41,904 nucleotides of DNA from a virus (IMGVR_UViG_3300017963_000422:1-41904); one strand, 5' to 3'. Positions 8,728 through 16,963 are shown, counted from the first letter of the stretch. Translations and numbers: made by a program. The notes: generated from the letters alone by a model not told the origin.

Positions 8728-9132
8728 CTATTTGTTTTCTGTATCCTCCGCCTGAACTGCTTTGTTTTTCGGCGGATTGCTTACGCGCTTCTTCGTGGGG
8801 GTTCGCTTGCGCTTGGGCTTAGCATCCAGGTCTACGGCTTTCTTTTCCCTGATCAGCCTCTCCGCTAACGGTCTTGGCATGTTCAACTCCTGCCCTTTGC
8901 CCTCGCCCAGTTGCTTGTCGCCTGGTCTGGTCATCCACTCATCAATGAGCCTGACCCTGACGGTAGGTATTTCATCGGGCATAGGCTGCTTAACCATGAC
9001 AGCCGTACCCCTGTCTATAAGCTGCTTGGCAAAGCGTTCAGTAACATTAAGCTCTTCGCCCTGGCCCTCGCCCTCTGTATCATCGCCAGTATGGCCCATC
9101 CATTCCCTCAGAAGCCTTATTGTCGTTCCCAT
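8728..9132 (-). CDS. Duplicated-domain small protein with basic tail (134 aa)
   Basis: The start at 9132 is chosen because CCCCTT on the plus strand (AAGGGG on the coding strand) lies 6 nt upstream; the longer frame would overlap the next gene. The protein contains two copies of a roughly 40-residue unit: IRLLREWMGHTGDD with FAKQLIDRGTAV, and VRLIDEWMTRPGDK with LAERLIREKKAV. This indicates internal duplication. The last 35 residues are Lys/Arg-rich. It lies between a head accessory gene and paralog C. It could be a head-tail connector or decoration component, but I do not recognise the family. Confidence 0.75.
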   Translation of the reverse strand: MGTTIRLLREWMGHTGDDTEGEGQGEELNVTERFAKQLIDRGTAVMVKQPMPDEIPTVRVRLIDEWMTRPGDKQLGEGKGQELNMPRPLAERLIREKKAVDLDAKPKRKRTPTKKRVSNPPKNKAVQAEDTENK

Positions 9133-9187
9133 CATATTCCCCTTTGCTGTAAACTGAGAGGGCAGAAGCCCCCTCAGTAAGTTAGTG

Positions 9188-9670
9188 CTAGGATACAGCC
9201 GCTGGCGGCACGTCCCTGCCGATTCTCGGCTCACTCAGGATATACAGCACAGCACCAAGAGCAGCATTGCTCGGATCAGGCACTACCGCTGCTACACAGT
9301 CATAAGCCGTGGCAGTCGTCGCCAGTTCACTTGCCTCTATTTCCACCACGATCAGCGGGTTGGTGGAAGAAGCAGAGAACTTAACGCCCGAAGACGTTGC
9401 GGCTGTGAATGTAGCAGACAGCGAATCACTTGACGCTGGATTGGTACACGTCTTGTAGTTGAACGCCATCGCCACTGAGCCTGCGCCAGCTACGCTTGTG
9501 CCTTTCTTGATGGTCAGTGTCGGCGCGCCAGTGAGCGCCCCGCCCATAAAGATGATAGTGAGGCGGTTGTAGTGTGCCATGTTTACCCAATCGCCGCTCC
9601 TGACTCCGCCGTTCAGGTCTATGGGAGCTATACCTGGCACTATCTTGTTGTTTTCAGTAAAAGTAGCCAT
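9188..9670 (-). CDS. Head-proximal conserved phage protein (160 aa)
   Basis: It follows the capsid gene by 38 nt and has the leader GAGGTGAATTCGATAA before ATGGCT, almost the same as the capsid gene leader. The sequence is beta-rich: VPGIAPIDLNGG, then GDWVNMAHYNRLTIIFMGG, LTIKKGT and AMAFNYKT. I associate this pattern with small proteins encoded directly after the capsid gene in many siphophages, possibly head decoration or stabilisation. That role is inferred. No signal peptide, membrane segment or active site is seen. Confidence 0.78.
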   Translation of the reverse strand: MATFTENNKIVPGIAPIDLNGGVRSGDWVNMAHYNRLTIIFMGGALTGAPTLTIKKGTSVAGAGSVAMAFNYKTCTNPASSDSLSATFTAATSSGVKFSASSTNPLIVVEIEASELATTATAYDCVAAVVPDPSNAALGAVLYILSEPRIGRDVPPAAVS

Positions 9671-9708
9671 TTATCGAATTCACCTCTTTATCTGATCAGC
9701 TTTCGCTG

Positions 9709-11022
9709 CTATCTCGCTTGAAGGTCGATTACAGGACTCAGCGTGGTGCTTGATACACGCGGCGTCAAAGCACCGGGCCACCAGCACATTCCATCATCCC
9801 TGAACGTCCACCTGAAAGCCGTCTCGTCCGTGTCGAACTTGAAATGTAGTGAAGTCATGGACTTGATGCCCGCTCCTGCCTTTACGCCGTGCAGGTATTC
9901 GGTGGGGTCCCAGAACCAGATGTCGCCTGCATCACCAATGGTGGCGCAGTTCTCGTTACTGATAATGGGTCTGCCAAACAGCGTGTCGTAAGGTGTTGCA
10001 GATGCACCATTGGCAGGCATAAATACTGGAACGCCGCCAGTACCTACAGCCAAGTTGAGCGTGAACAGTTGCGGAATACAGTCGTCATTGATCAGCCACA
10101 CCGCACGTCGCCTGTTCCTGCCAGGCATACGGGAGTACATCTTCACAATGTTGTCATACTCGATAGTGTCGGCTGTCTGCCCTTCCTCTTTGTCCTGCTG
10201 TATCTTGCAGTTAGCCTGGAATAGGCCTTCCAGCTCGCCTGTGCCCGTGCCGTTGATAATTTCATACTCCAGCTTCGCGGCAAAGGCATCGGTAAACATC
10301 CGCTCAAGCATAGCACCGATGCTTACAGGACTGTCCTCTATCAGCTCGTCAGATGAGTACGCCAGGCCAAACAGCTTGTGCAGCGTCAGCCTTACTTCAC
10401 CCATCTTCGGCTTGGATGATGTGCCAGTACCCTCTTCGGCTTTGCGGTAGACGATCACGCCGCCGAACAACAGCCCGCTCGCCCTGGTAGTGTCAACGAC
10501 ACAGGGAATGGCGATACTATTGCTCTGCATGGGTATCTCCGTGACGCGGGACAGGAGATCAGACGATCCGATGCCGTTCTCAAGCAGCCTGGTGGCGTGT
10601 TCCTCTGGAACGAGGAATCCGCCCTCAGAATCAACGCCCTCTTCCATCCCTGCACCTGCGGCTTTTTCCATGATCATCTTCAGACGAGGATCAAGCCCTC
10701 TGCCCATGCCAGCCTTCGCTACAGCTTCGCCAAACTCAGAAATGGTAGGAAAGCCGCCTGTCGGGTCATTTTCCTTGGTGGGCAGCTTCTTCTCCTTCGG
10801 CTGCGGTTTGAGTTCATCAAGGGCTTTCTCGTGTTCCTCTGCCTGCTTTGCCAGTGCAGCCTTGATTGCTTCATCCTTTTCTTTATCCCATTGAGTCTTG
10901 ACTTCAGCAAGCTGCTTCGTAAGCTCCTGCTTTATGTCTACCTTGGGAGGCTTGGCCGGCGCATCCAGGTTCTTCTGTATCTCAGCAGTCAGCGCCGCTA
11001 TTTCTTCTTTAGTTAAAGCCAT
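9709..11022 (-). CDS. HK97-fold major capsid protein (437 aa)
   Basis: Residues 1-80 are a charged coiled coil (scaffolding delta-like domain), normally removed by the prohead protease. From about residue 130 the HK97 capsid pattern begins: EGGFLVPEEHATRLLENG, then EIPMQSNSIAIPC, DELIEDSPVSIGAML, YEIINGTGTGELEGL and a C-terminal AFRWTFRDDG segment. The length is normal for a capsid precursor with an N-terminal scaffold. It is preceded by GAGGTGAAAATGATAA and by a terminator/promoter region (11141-11215). This suggests the capsid and downstream genes can be expressed independently of the upstream block. Confidence 0.93.
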   Translation of the reverse strand: MALTKEEIAALTAEIQKNLDAPAKPPKVDIKQELTKQLAEVKTQWDKEKDEAIKAALAKQAEEHEKALDELKPQPKEKKLPTKENDPTGGFPTISEFGEAVAKAGMGRGLDPRLKMIMEKAAGAGMEEGVDSEGGFLVPEEHATRLLENGIGSSDLLSRVTEIPMQSNSIAIPCVVDTTRASGLLFGGVIVYRKAEEGTGTSSKPKMGEVRLTLHKLFGLAYSSDELIEDSPVSIGAMLERMFTDAFAAKLEYEIINGTGTGELEGLFQANCKIQQDKEEGQTADTIEYDNIVKMYSRMPGRNRRRAVWLINDDCIPQLFTLNLAVGTGGVPVFMPANGASATPYDTLFGRPIISNENCATIGDAGDIWFWDPTEYLHGVKAGAGIKSMTSLHFKFDTDETAFRWTFRDDGMCWWPGALTPRVSSTTLSPVIDLQAR

Positions 11023-11140
11023 TTATCATTTTCACCTCTGCGAATCAGTTGTCTCTCTTTCATTTCCGTGTCTTACGTCGGTTTGCTAATATCTCCAGCG
11101 CCGTTGCCTGATAGCTCTCAAATCTATCTCCAGCTTGCGC

Positions 11141-11168
11141 CTGATATTTCTGCTTTGATACGGGTCAA
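11141..11168 (-). promoter_or_regulatory. Candidate promoter for the capsid transcript
   Basis: On the minus strand, TTGACC (11163-11168) is followed after 16 nt by TATCAG (11141-11146). The -35 box is a good sigma-70 match and the -10 box is weak. It lies just downstream of a strong bidirectional terminator and about 120 nt before the capsid start, in the only long gap of the head block. Position is the main support. Confidence 0.35.
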
Positions 11169-11180
11169 ATGGCAAAGAAA

Positions 11181-11215
11181 AACGGGTCAGCGCAAACTTC
11201 GCCATCTGACCCGTT
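11181..11215 (-). terminator. Bidirectional intrinsic terminator upstream of the capsid gene
   Basis: A 10-bp perfect stem pairs AACGGGTCAG (11181-11190) with CTGACCCGTT (11206-11215) around a 15-nt loop. It is followed by a T run on the plus strand, and by a T run on the minus strand read from the A-rich flank 11176-11182. It closes the transcript carrying terminase to protease. The rest of the gap 11023-11299 holds no convincing gene. Confidence 0.8.
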
Positions 11216-11299
11216 TTTGTGGATATTCTATTGTGCAGGACATTTTTTACGGAAAGCCCTGCCCCAAAACCGGTTGAACGAGATCCAGTTAATCCATGC

Positions 11300-11635
11300 T
11301 CAAATGCTTTCTGTCCATCCACGGCTATGTAGCAGGTAAGTCAGTTCACCTAAACCACATTTAGTACAAACAGGATATGGAAAACCTAGTAGATCTATTG
11401 TTGCCGGATCCTGATCCTGCCAAACATGACTGCATTCCAAACGTAAAGCTATGATTTGCTCATTTAATTCCTTGATCGCAGTTCGGTCTTCGGCAGTTTT
11501 CTCGTCCATTGCTTTTTCTATTTCCTCTATCTGCTTTCTATCGGATTCCGTCTTATTCGCTATGGTATCATATAGCTTATTCCTGTCGTTATCTAGTTGA
11601 CGGAATCTTTCCTTGATGTTATCCTGTTTCATCAT
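11300..11635 (-). CDS. Coiled-coil protein with C-terminal zinc-binding motif (111 aa)
   Basis: Residues 1-68 are a charged helix likely to form a coiled coil. It is followed by a Cys/His set, ECSHVW and then PVCTKCG, which could bind one zinc ion. The gene is 21 nt downstream of the protease/AAA+ fusion and is the last gene before the terminator at 11181-11215. The ATG pair at 11635/11632 follows AAGGGGA; the second spacing is better. The function is unknown. A scaffold or assembly partner of the head proteins is possible but unsupported. Confidence 0.7.
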   Translation of the reverse strand: MMKQDNIKERFRQLDNDRNKLYDTIANKTESDRKQIEEIEKAMDEKTAEDRTAIKELNEQIIALRLECSHVWQDQDPATIDLLGFPYPVCTKCGLGELTYLLHSRGWTESI

Positions 11636-11656
11636 ACTTCCCCTTTCATAAAGCTA

Positions 11657-14608
11657 CTACTTCTGGATGACTTTGCCCTGCATCTTCGCTATCCGCTCTT
11701 CTGCGGTCAGTATATGCGGCTCGCCATCCAGTTCTTCATCAGCATCTTCACCGAATACCTCTGCCAGTATTTCGGTCAGGTCTATTTCCTCTTCCTCTGG
11801 CTCTTCCTCTTCTTCCTCTTCATCAGGCGTTTCAGCAGGGGTGAGCCTCGCAAGTATCTCGTTCATCTGCCCCTGCATCTCCGCTATCTGCGCCTGAAGA
11901 GCGGCTATGTCGGTTTCTTTTTTCATATTTTCTAAAGCCTTTAGTGTGTCGTGCCAGGAGTCTAGCTCATTATCATCTTCAATTTCATAAAAGCCGTCTA
12001 CGTCATCATAACTGCCATTATACCAGCTAATGCACTTTACTGCTGCCTCGGAATATTGCTTGAACTCTGGCGACTCTTTCCCAAAATCTGAGTAGTGTCT
12101 ACTCAGATGTGAAAACACACTCTTCCTATCGCCAGGCGGTATCTTCGTTCCGCCCCGCGCTCCCAATAGCGCAGCCATAGCAGCGGCAACGCCACGCCAT
12201 ACGGCAGCATGTCCAGATGCCTTGTGGTGCGGGAGTTTATATGCGCTCTTTACATCAGCATTAGCGGAATCCACCCATGCGCACATCAGTTTCAGGTCAG
12301 ACACCTCAGCAGCGGCAACCTCAGCAGGGCCGTCCCATGATACGTTTTCATCGGCTTTGCCCAGGTCGCGGTAGGGGATGACTGCTTTCGCTATAATATC
12401 TAAATTAAAAGCCTTTTCCCTTGCTCTTATAGACTCAATCAGTTCTCTCTGCTCAAATATATTCTTCAAGCTTATTCTTATAGCTTCTGTTAGCGTAATG
12501 CCTTGTACGTCTGCTATGATAGCAGCATAGTCCACAATCTCTTTGATATGTGCATGGGATAAGCCGTCTGTTTTCTTAGCCACTTCATTGACCATTATAT
12601 TATCTAGTTCAGGGCAAAGCTGCTTTAGTAATTGCGACCTTTGGCCGCTATCCGGTAATGCAAAATCTATGATATGGTGAAACCTGCCAGGTCTATCCAA
12701 CAGGGCATCAGGCATCTTCTCAGGATAGTTAGATGTTAGAATTGTCAGTAGGCCTTTATTCTGCCGTATCCCATCAAGCTCTGTTTTGAGTAAGTCAGTA
12801 CAATATCCGCCTAGCCATGAATCTATATCCTCTATAAACAGGATAGAAGGCGCAAGATCCCGCGCCATGTCAAATGAAAGCGAAAGCACATATTCCGGCC
12901 TGTGCCTGTCAAAATCCTTACTGGATACCCAGATGAAGGTGGTATTACTATCATTCATAAGGATGCGCCCGGTCTTTGTCTTGCCAGTACCAGGCGGCCC
13001 CATGAATATCATCCCACGACTGGGCATTGCGGCTTTCTTCTTATCCAAAGTTGACTGTACTTGCTGTACCTTGACCTTTTCTTTATCCTTGGTTATTAAC
13101 GAATCCCACGCCTCATCTGTTGTATTTAGAAACTCACCGCTCAGGGCAAATTTCTCATTCTTGAGATAGTTGTTTTCCTTGACCCATGCGTGAATAGTAT
13201 CCAGTAAGCCCTTATTCCAGTTCTTCTGATCATGGGTGGTGATAATATTTACATTCAAACTGCTCCAAGTAGGATAGTATTCAAGGATAAATTTCTCCGA
13301 GAGTCCTTCATAGAATACCATGCCCTCTATTAGAAAGTCGTCGCTAATCTCCGAATTAAGCTGTATTACACCATATCTGGGTGGAGCTTCAGTTCCGTTT
13401 TCCTGAAAATTCCTGATGTCTGTCTGCCTATAATCCGCAAGAATAGTTTTGAAAGCTGATAAATATGACCCTATGAGCGGACTGGGTATCGCAAATATAT
13501 TAAGAAATACGTCTTTAATATCGCATCCTAGATAGGATTTGATTATACCGTTTACAAATGAGGTCGGAATTTCCTCTGGCTCTTTGGCATCAAAGGCTAC
13601 AGGAAGGGCTTTATTCCAGCGTTCGGGGCTATCTATATCTTTGGATGCAAATAACGTCGCTTGTTTCCCGCTATCATGCTCTGCCACCCATTTCTTAGCC
13701 TCTGCCATCGTCCATTTATTTACGTCAAAGAGATACGTCGCTACCTTCTTTTCCTTGCCACAGTACAGCGCCTTGATGCCCTGCGATGCGCTGATGGTAA
13801 TGGTTGCCGTTATCCTGCATTCACGACCGGGAACGGGTACACGGTGATAGTTCTCGGTGGTTTCGGGCTTGGTGATTACTCCTGGCTGCGTCTTGACAAT
13901 GTACCTGTTCATGTCTTTCTCAGAGATAAGACCCTTTTCAACCGCATTCTGGATGGCAAACGGGTTTGAGGGGATGACCACATCGCTGTATTCCAGCATT
14001 ATCCATAGGGTGAATATCCTGTCCAATTCCACGTCGTCAGGCACGTCCCGTTGGTGAAGCTTCATGAATTGCTTGTACCTGTCTAGCCACTGGTCAAAAT
14101 GTTTTCCCCACGTCTTGTCATGCGGCTCTACCCACTCTATGGGTACAAAGCCTATAGACTCGCCTATGGGCATTTCCTCAAGGCGATAATTGTATATCTG
14201 CTCGCCAAGCGGATTCGCCTTTGCTGTAGTATACCTGGTTCGTGCTATGATACTGAAGAGATGGGGGTCTATCTTTAGCCAGAGGTTCTTGCCTACACCC
14301 AAACCAGCGTAATTGTGACCGAATAGCACGACCTTCAGCAGTTCATAGTCATCTAATATAGCGCCTTCAGGCAGTACAGCCTCACCATCCCTATCCTTTG
14401 CTATGGTATTGATGGTGACAACTGCCTCGCGTTTGGGCTTCACATCTGCATCAATCTGCGTATAGTCTTTTAACTCAAAGCCCACATCCTCTTTTTTGAC
14501 GCCATATTCCTTGTTAGCTCGTTCCATGACCTTTTCTGCGACTGGTAATATGACTGAATTACAGTCAGCCAGGTCGTTGAGAAAAGAGTCAAGTTTTACT
14601 TCATTCAT
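11657..14608 (-). CDS. Prohead protease fused to an AAA+ ATPase and a coiled-coil/acidic tail (983 aa)
   Basis: Residues about 60-225 resemble the HK97/U35-S78 prohead protease: LFGHNYAGLGVGKNLWLKID with candidate catalytic His98, then GESIGFVPIEW with candidate Ser151, and the typical trailing EYSDVVIPSNPFAIQNAV. Residues about 262-312 carry a further segment common in phage proteases (TYLFDVNKW, then AKKWVAEH). Residues about 520-720 are an AAA+ module: Walker A GPPGTGKT (537-544), Walker B ILFIED (589-594), sensor-1 in LTSN (Asn627) and arginine-finger-type RPGR (639-642), closest by eye to FtsH/BCS1-type ATPases. Residues 790-850 carry the HHK, AAMAALLGARGG and HLSRHYSDFGKE pattern found at phage-protease C-termini. 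A coiled coil and a Glu tract (929-941) follow. Ordinary prohead proteases have roughly 200-400 residues. I read this as an AAA+ domain inserted into the protease. Its location just upstream of the capsid gene supports a role in head maturation. Confidence 0.88.
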   Translation of the reverse strand: MNEVKLDSFLNDLADCNSVILPVAEKVMERANKEYGVKKEDVGFELKDYTQIDADVKPKREAVVTINTIAKDRDGEAVLPEGAILDDYELLKVVLFGHNYAGLGVGKNLWLKIDPHLFSIIARTRYTTAKANPLGEQIYNYRLEEMPIGESIGFVPIEWVEPHDKTWGKHFDQWLDRYKQFMKLHQRDVPDDVELDRIFTLWIMLEYSDVVIPSNPFAIQNAVEKGLISEKDMNRYIVKTQPGVITKPETTENYHRVPVPGRECRITATITISASQGIKALYCGKEKKVATYLFDVNKWTMAEAKKWVAEHDSGKQATLFASKDIDSPERWNKALPVAFDAKEPEEIPTSFVNGIIKSYLGCDIKDVFLNIFAIPSPLIGSYLSAFKTILADYRQTDIRNFQENGTEAPPRYGVIQLNSEISDDFLIEGMVFYEGLSEKFILEYYPTWSSLNVNIITTHDQKNWNKGLLDTIHAWVKENNYLKNEKFALSGEFLNTTDEAWDSLITKDKEKVKVQQVQSTLDKKKAAMPSRGMIFMGPPGTGKTKTGRILMNDSNTTFIWVSSKDFDRHRPEYVLSLSFDMARDLAPSILFIEDIDSWLGGYCTDLLKTELDGIRQNKGLLTILTSNYPEKMPDALLDRPGRFHHIIDFALPDSGQRSQLLKQLCPELDNIMVNEVAKKTDGLSHAHIKEIVDYAAIIADVQGITLTEAIRISLKNIFEQRELIESIRAREKAFNLDIIAKAVIPYRDLGKADENVSWDGPAEVAAAEVSDLKLMCAWVDSANADVKSAYKLPHHKASGHAAVWRGVAAAMAALLGARGGTKIPPGDRKSVFSHLSRHYSDFGKESPEFKQYSEAAVKCISWYNGSYDDVDGFYEIEDDNELDSWHDTLKALENMKKETDIAALQAQIAEMQGQMNEILARLTPAETPDEEEEEEEPEEEEIDLTEILAEVFGEDADEELDGEPHILTAEERIAKMQGKVIQK

Positions 14609-14614
14609 TCACCT

Positions 14615-14884
14615 TCACCCGACTTCTGTGTTATCCCTTTCAGTGTATGCTTTCAGCTTCTTTCCATATTCTATCAACTTCTCATTCTGTATAGAAAAAT
14701 CCCTATCGCCCATAATCTGCTCAAATATCTGGTTCGGGCTTAGATTATTCGGGTCACCGACAATCTGCCAGTTACCCGCATAGTATTTTTGTGCTTCCAT
14801 TAGCAAGTGAAATAGCGACATTAGCCCTATATGTACCAATATGTCTAATACCTCTCGCTCTTCATCTGTCATGGTTATGGTCAT
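14615..14884 (-). CDS. Hypothetical small helical protein (89 aa)
   Basis: The sequence opens MTITMTDEEREVLDILVHIG and is predicted by eye to be helical, with no Cys cluster and no membrane segment. A GAAAGGGGAAGAGAG leader precedes the start. The gene ends 6 nt before the protease/AAA+ fusion, so the two are probably translated from one message. I do not recognise the family. Confidence 0.65.
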   Translation of the reverse strand: MTITMTDEEREVLDILVHIGLMSLFHLLMEAQKYYAGNWQIVGDPNNLSPNQIFEQIMGDRDFSIQNEKLIEYGKKLKAYTERDNTEVG

Positions 14885-14897
14885 CTCTCTTCCCCTT

Positions 14898-15056
14898 TCA
14901 ATTCAAGCTCTGCCAAAAGCTATCTACCCGCGTCACAGCTACAGTATGACCCCGTTGATGCGCTACCTGCAATGCCATAGCCAGCAACCGAAGCGTAGCA
15001 TCTATCTCCGCCCATGGCTTTCTGCGCTGCTTGTAGATGTTTTCGTATTTACCCAT
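14898..15056 (-). CDS. Small basic protein (52 aa)
   Basis: An ATG at 15056 overlaps the end of the upstream gene by 8 nt, with an AAGG run just before it. The product opens MGKYENIYKQRRKPWAEIDA and continues LRLLAMALQVAHQRGH. It is Arg-rich and helical, with a good coding pattern for its size. The stop is followed directly by the ribosome binding site of the 89-residue gene. The function is unknown. Confidence 0.6.
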   Translation of the reverse strand: MGKYENIYKQRRKPWAEIDATLRLLAMALQVAHQRGHTVAVTRVDSFWQSLN

Positions 15057-15417
15057 CCTTGACCCTCGTAGCTATTATCTTACCATCCTTCACACTCAAG
15101 GTGTACGGGAATTGCTTCCCCCTCAGTGCATCCACCTCGTCCTTAGTGGCATATTCAGCGGACAGTACCTCGCCCATGTCATCCAGGTCCACCACTACAG
15201 TAATGGTATGGCGCACAACCTCACCTGGCTGGCTCGTATCCACAGATAGTGAACAACGAGATCGCAAGTCACCGAAGGATGTGCCTGTTGGTTTGATGCG
15301 TCCACGGTATTCACCATCAAGTCGCTCGTTCCACAGGCGGTCAAAGTCAGCTGTGAGGCGTGCCTTTTCCTTCGCCAGCCAGTTTTGGTGCTCCTTGCAG
15401 TCGTCCAGTCTGCTCAT
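15049..15417 (-). CDS. Hypothetical protein (122 aa)
   Basis: A charged helix (residues 1-35, MSRLDDCKEHQNWLAKEKAR) is followed by a beta-rich half (VVRHTITVVVDLDD, FPYTLSVKDGKIIAT). It overlaps the genes on both sides by 4 and 8 nt, which is typical of translational coupling. No motif that would give a function was recognised. Confidence 0.7.
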   Translation of the reverse strand: MSRLDDCKEHQNWLAKEKARLTADFDRLWNERLDGEYRGRIKPTGTSFGDLRSRCSLSVDTSQPGEVVRHTITVVVDLDDMGEVLSAEYATKDEVDALRGKQFPYTLSVKDGKIIATRVKDG

Positions 15418-15680
15418 GGCATCTCCTTTTCATCTGCTATCCACAGAACCACCGCTTCCGCAGGGTCGAATATGTATTTTCCCGCCACCATACCCACAGA
15501 GTCACCTGTTGACAGTATCATAAGATTGTATTCGCCTGATTCATTGCTGATATGGACTATCTTGTCTATAATGCCCGTAACTTCCTTTCCATCCCAGAAC
15601 TTCGCAGTAGCTAGGCGTCCGGTCAATTCACCCAGGTGAAACGTGTGTTCATGTCTCATTATATCATCTAATATGCTCAT
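15414..15680 (-). CDS. Hypothetical protein (88 aa)
   Basis: A small mixed alpha/beta protein opening MSILDDIMRHEHTFHLGELT, with a VTGIIDKIVHISNES strand region that could be an SH3-like barrel. It overlaps its upstream neighbour by 4 nt (ATGA-type junction) and its downstream neighbour by 4 nt. The function is not recognised. Confidence 0.65.
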   Translation of the reverse strand: MSILDDIMRHEHTFHLGELTGRLATAKFWDGKEVTGIIDKIVHISNESGEYNLMILSTGDSVGMVAGKYIFDPAEAVVLWIADEKEMP

Positions 15681-16165
15681 GCCGTCTCCTTTGCGCTATG
15701 TAATTCTGCAAGACTATCAAACCATGCCGTTTTCCCCTTAGCTTTGGCATATTGTATTCGATTGCACAGCTTACATTCACGGATATATGCTATATCAAGG
15801 TCATCGCTCTTTATAGTTACTACATAGTCATGACAACAGTCGCATCCATTACTATACCATTCTTCTATAAGCTCACACGCTTTACGTGCATCTACTAGCC
15901 ATCTTCCTTCATCACTGGCTTTTTCTTTTTCGTGCCAGACAAGGTTACGCAATACCTCTATCTGTTTCCATGTGACCCTCGGCTTTACCTTCTCAGCTTT
16001 CAAATACGCCTCTCGCAGGGCTGTCAAGACATCCTCGAAGCGTATATCGTTAGCACACGATTTGCAACGACTAACCATCTTCAATAATGCGTTATGAATC
16101 TCACTTAGCGTAGTGGGAGTAAATACGCGTGGCAGTTCCATGTCTTTCAAATCTTTAGCTGTCAT
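15677..16165 (-). CDS. Cys-rich, probably zinc-binding protein (162 aa)
   Basis: Paired cysteines occur at two places: SRCKSCAND near residue 33, and CDCCHDYV with ECKLCNRIQY near residues 108-135. This is consistent with one or two zinc ribbons. A central helix contains VTWKQIEVLRNLVWHEKEKA. The gene is linked to both neighbours by 4-nt overlaps. Zinc ribbons in phage often mediate nucleic-acid or protein contacts, but the role here is unknown. Confidence 0.7.
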   Translation of the reverse strand: MTAKDLKDMELPRVFTPTTLSEIHNALLKMVSRCKSCANDIRFEDVLTALREAYLKAEKVKPRVTWKQIEVLRNLVWHEKEKASDEGRWLVDARKACELIEEWYSNGCDCCHDYVVTIKSDDLDIAYIRECKLCNRIQYAKAKGKTAWFDSLAELHSAKETA

Positions 16166-16473
16166 GTCCTCTCCTTTTCAGCAGTCCTCACGCCCGTCTC
16201 TAATGGGGCTATGTATGCCTTGACATACCTATCTGCTGGGCCGCCCCATCTGGCAGAAGATATAGGAACGTATAGTGCCTCTTCTGCTTGCTTTCGCCAT
16301 GCAGCAGCGAGGGCATCCAGAAATGCTTGTATATCATCTGCACGTATCTGTAACACTGCACCGTCCTCGCCCCCTGCGTTATCCCTGTTGGTTATTCCTG
16401 GCAGACTCCAAAGACATGGTGACTGAATGTCCTCTGGATCTAGGCTGAATAACTTTATCTCCTTATCTGTCAT
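16162..16473 (-). CDS. Hypothetical protein (103 aa)
   Basis: The start at 16473 (MTDKEIKLFSLDPEDIQ) is preferred over the longer frame because AAAAGGAGACGAATT stands directly before it. The protein has a helical Ala-rich middle (DDIQAFLDALAAAWRKQAEE) and a C-terminal strand region. It overlaps the upstream Cys-rich gene by 11 nt. No family was recognised. Confidence 0.65.
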   Translation of the reverse strand: MTDKEIKLFSLDPEDIQSPCLWSLPGITNRDNAGGEDGAVLQIRADDIQAFLDALAAAWRKQAEEALYVPISSARWGGPADRYVKAYIAPLETGVRTAEKERT

Positions 16474-16963
16474 AATTCGTCTCCTTTTCATCCTCCCAGA
16501 CTATCTCTGGCTGCCTCTTTCCTTTCTGGCACTTCGCGCAATGCTTACATTTCCTATATGTAGTATCTTTCGCTGTATAGGGGTAGTTCAGTTTCAATGA
16601 ATGTTCGTGTCTAGTTTCCCAGCAATGCCCGCCTATTTCAAGACATCGTTCTTCAGTTATCTTCTCTTGCACCTTATAGTCTGCATCCACAATAGCAATG
16701 CGTCCTTTTGCGTCTTTGATCTGTTTTACAGGCATATCTCTCTCCTTTTCAAAATCCCTGCCTTTGGGCAAACGATGTTCGCAGCTATCACTATAACTCA
16801 CATGCTCTTTAGTTCTGGTACATTGCCCGGCATCGCCTGGCTCCAGGGCATCCTCATATAAATCAGCGTATGATATGAAATGACAACAAAAGAAACAGCC
16901 ATCCTTTCTATATCTATCAGGATTGTCGTCGAACTCGCCTATAACTGTCATCGTGTTCTGCAT
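16463..16963 (-). CDS. Cys/His-rich, probably zinc-binding protein (166 aa)
   Basis: The start at 16963 (MQNTMTVIGEFDDN) is chosen because GGAGGGGAGGG lies 9 nt upstream and the stop of the preceding gene ends 1 nt before it. The N-terminal half has CFFCCHF and a later SDSCEHRL. The C-terminal half has GGHCWETRHEH and a CKHCAKCQKGK knuckle. Two separate zinc sites are plausible. A possible second initiation lies in the middle (DMPVKQIKDAKG), so this could be a fusion of two small proteins. The function is unknown. Confidence 0.68.
   Translation of the reverse strand: MQNTMTVIGEFDDNPDRYRKDGCFFCCHFISYADLYEDALEPGDAGQCTRTKEHVSYSDSCEHRLPKGRDFEKERDMPVKQIKDAKGRIAIVDADYKVQEKITEERCLEIGGHCWETRHEHSLKLNYPYTAKDTTYRKCKHCAKCQKGKRQPEIVWEDEKETNYDR

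Noticed and set aside
11086-11322. A 78-residue minus-strand frame upstream of the capsid gene
   Set aside because: It spans the strong terminator at 11181-11215, overlaps the end of the coiled-coil gene, and its sequence has no protein-like features.
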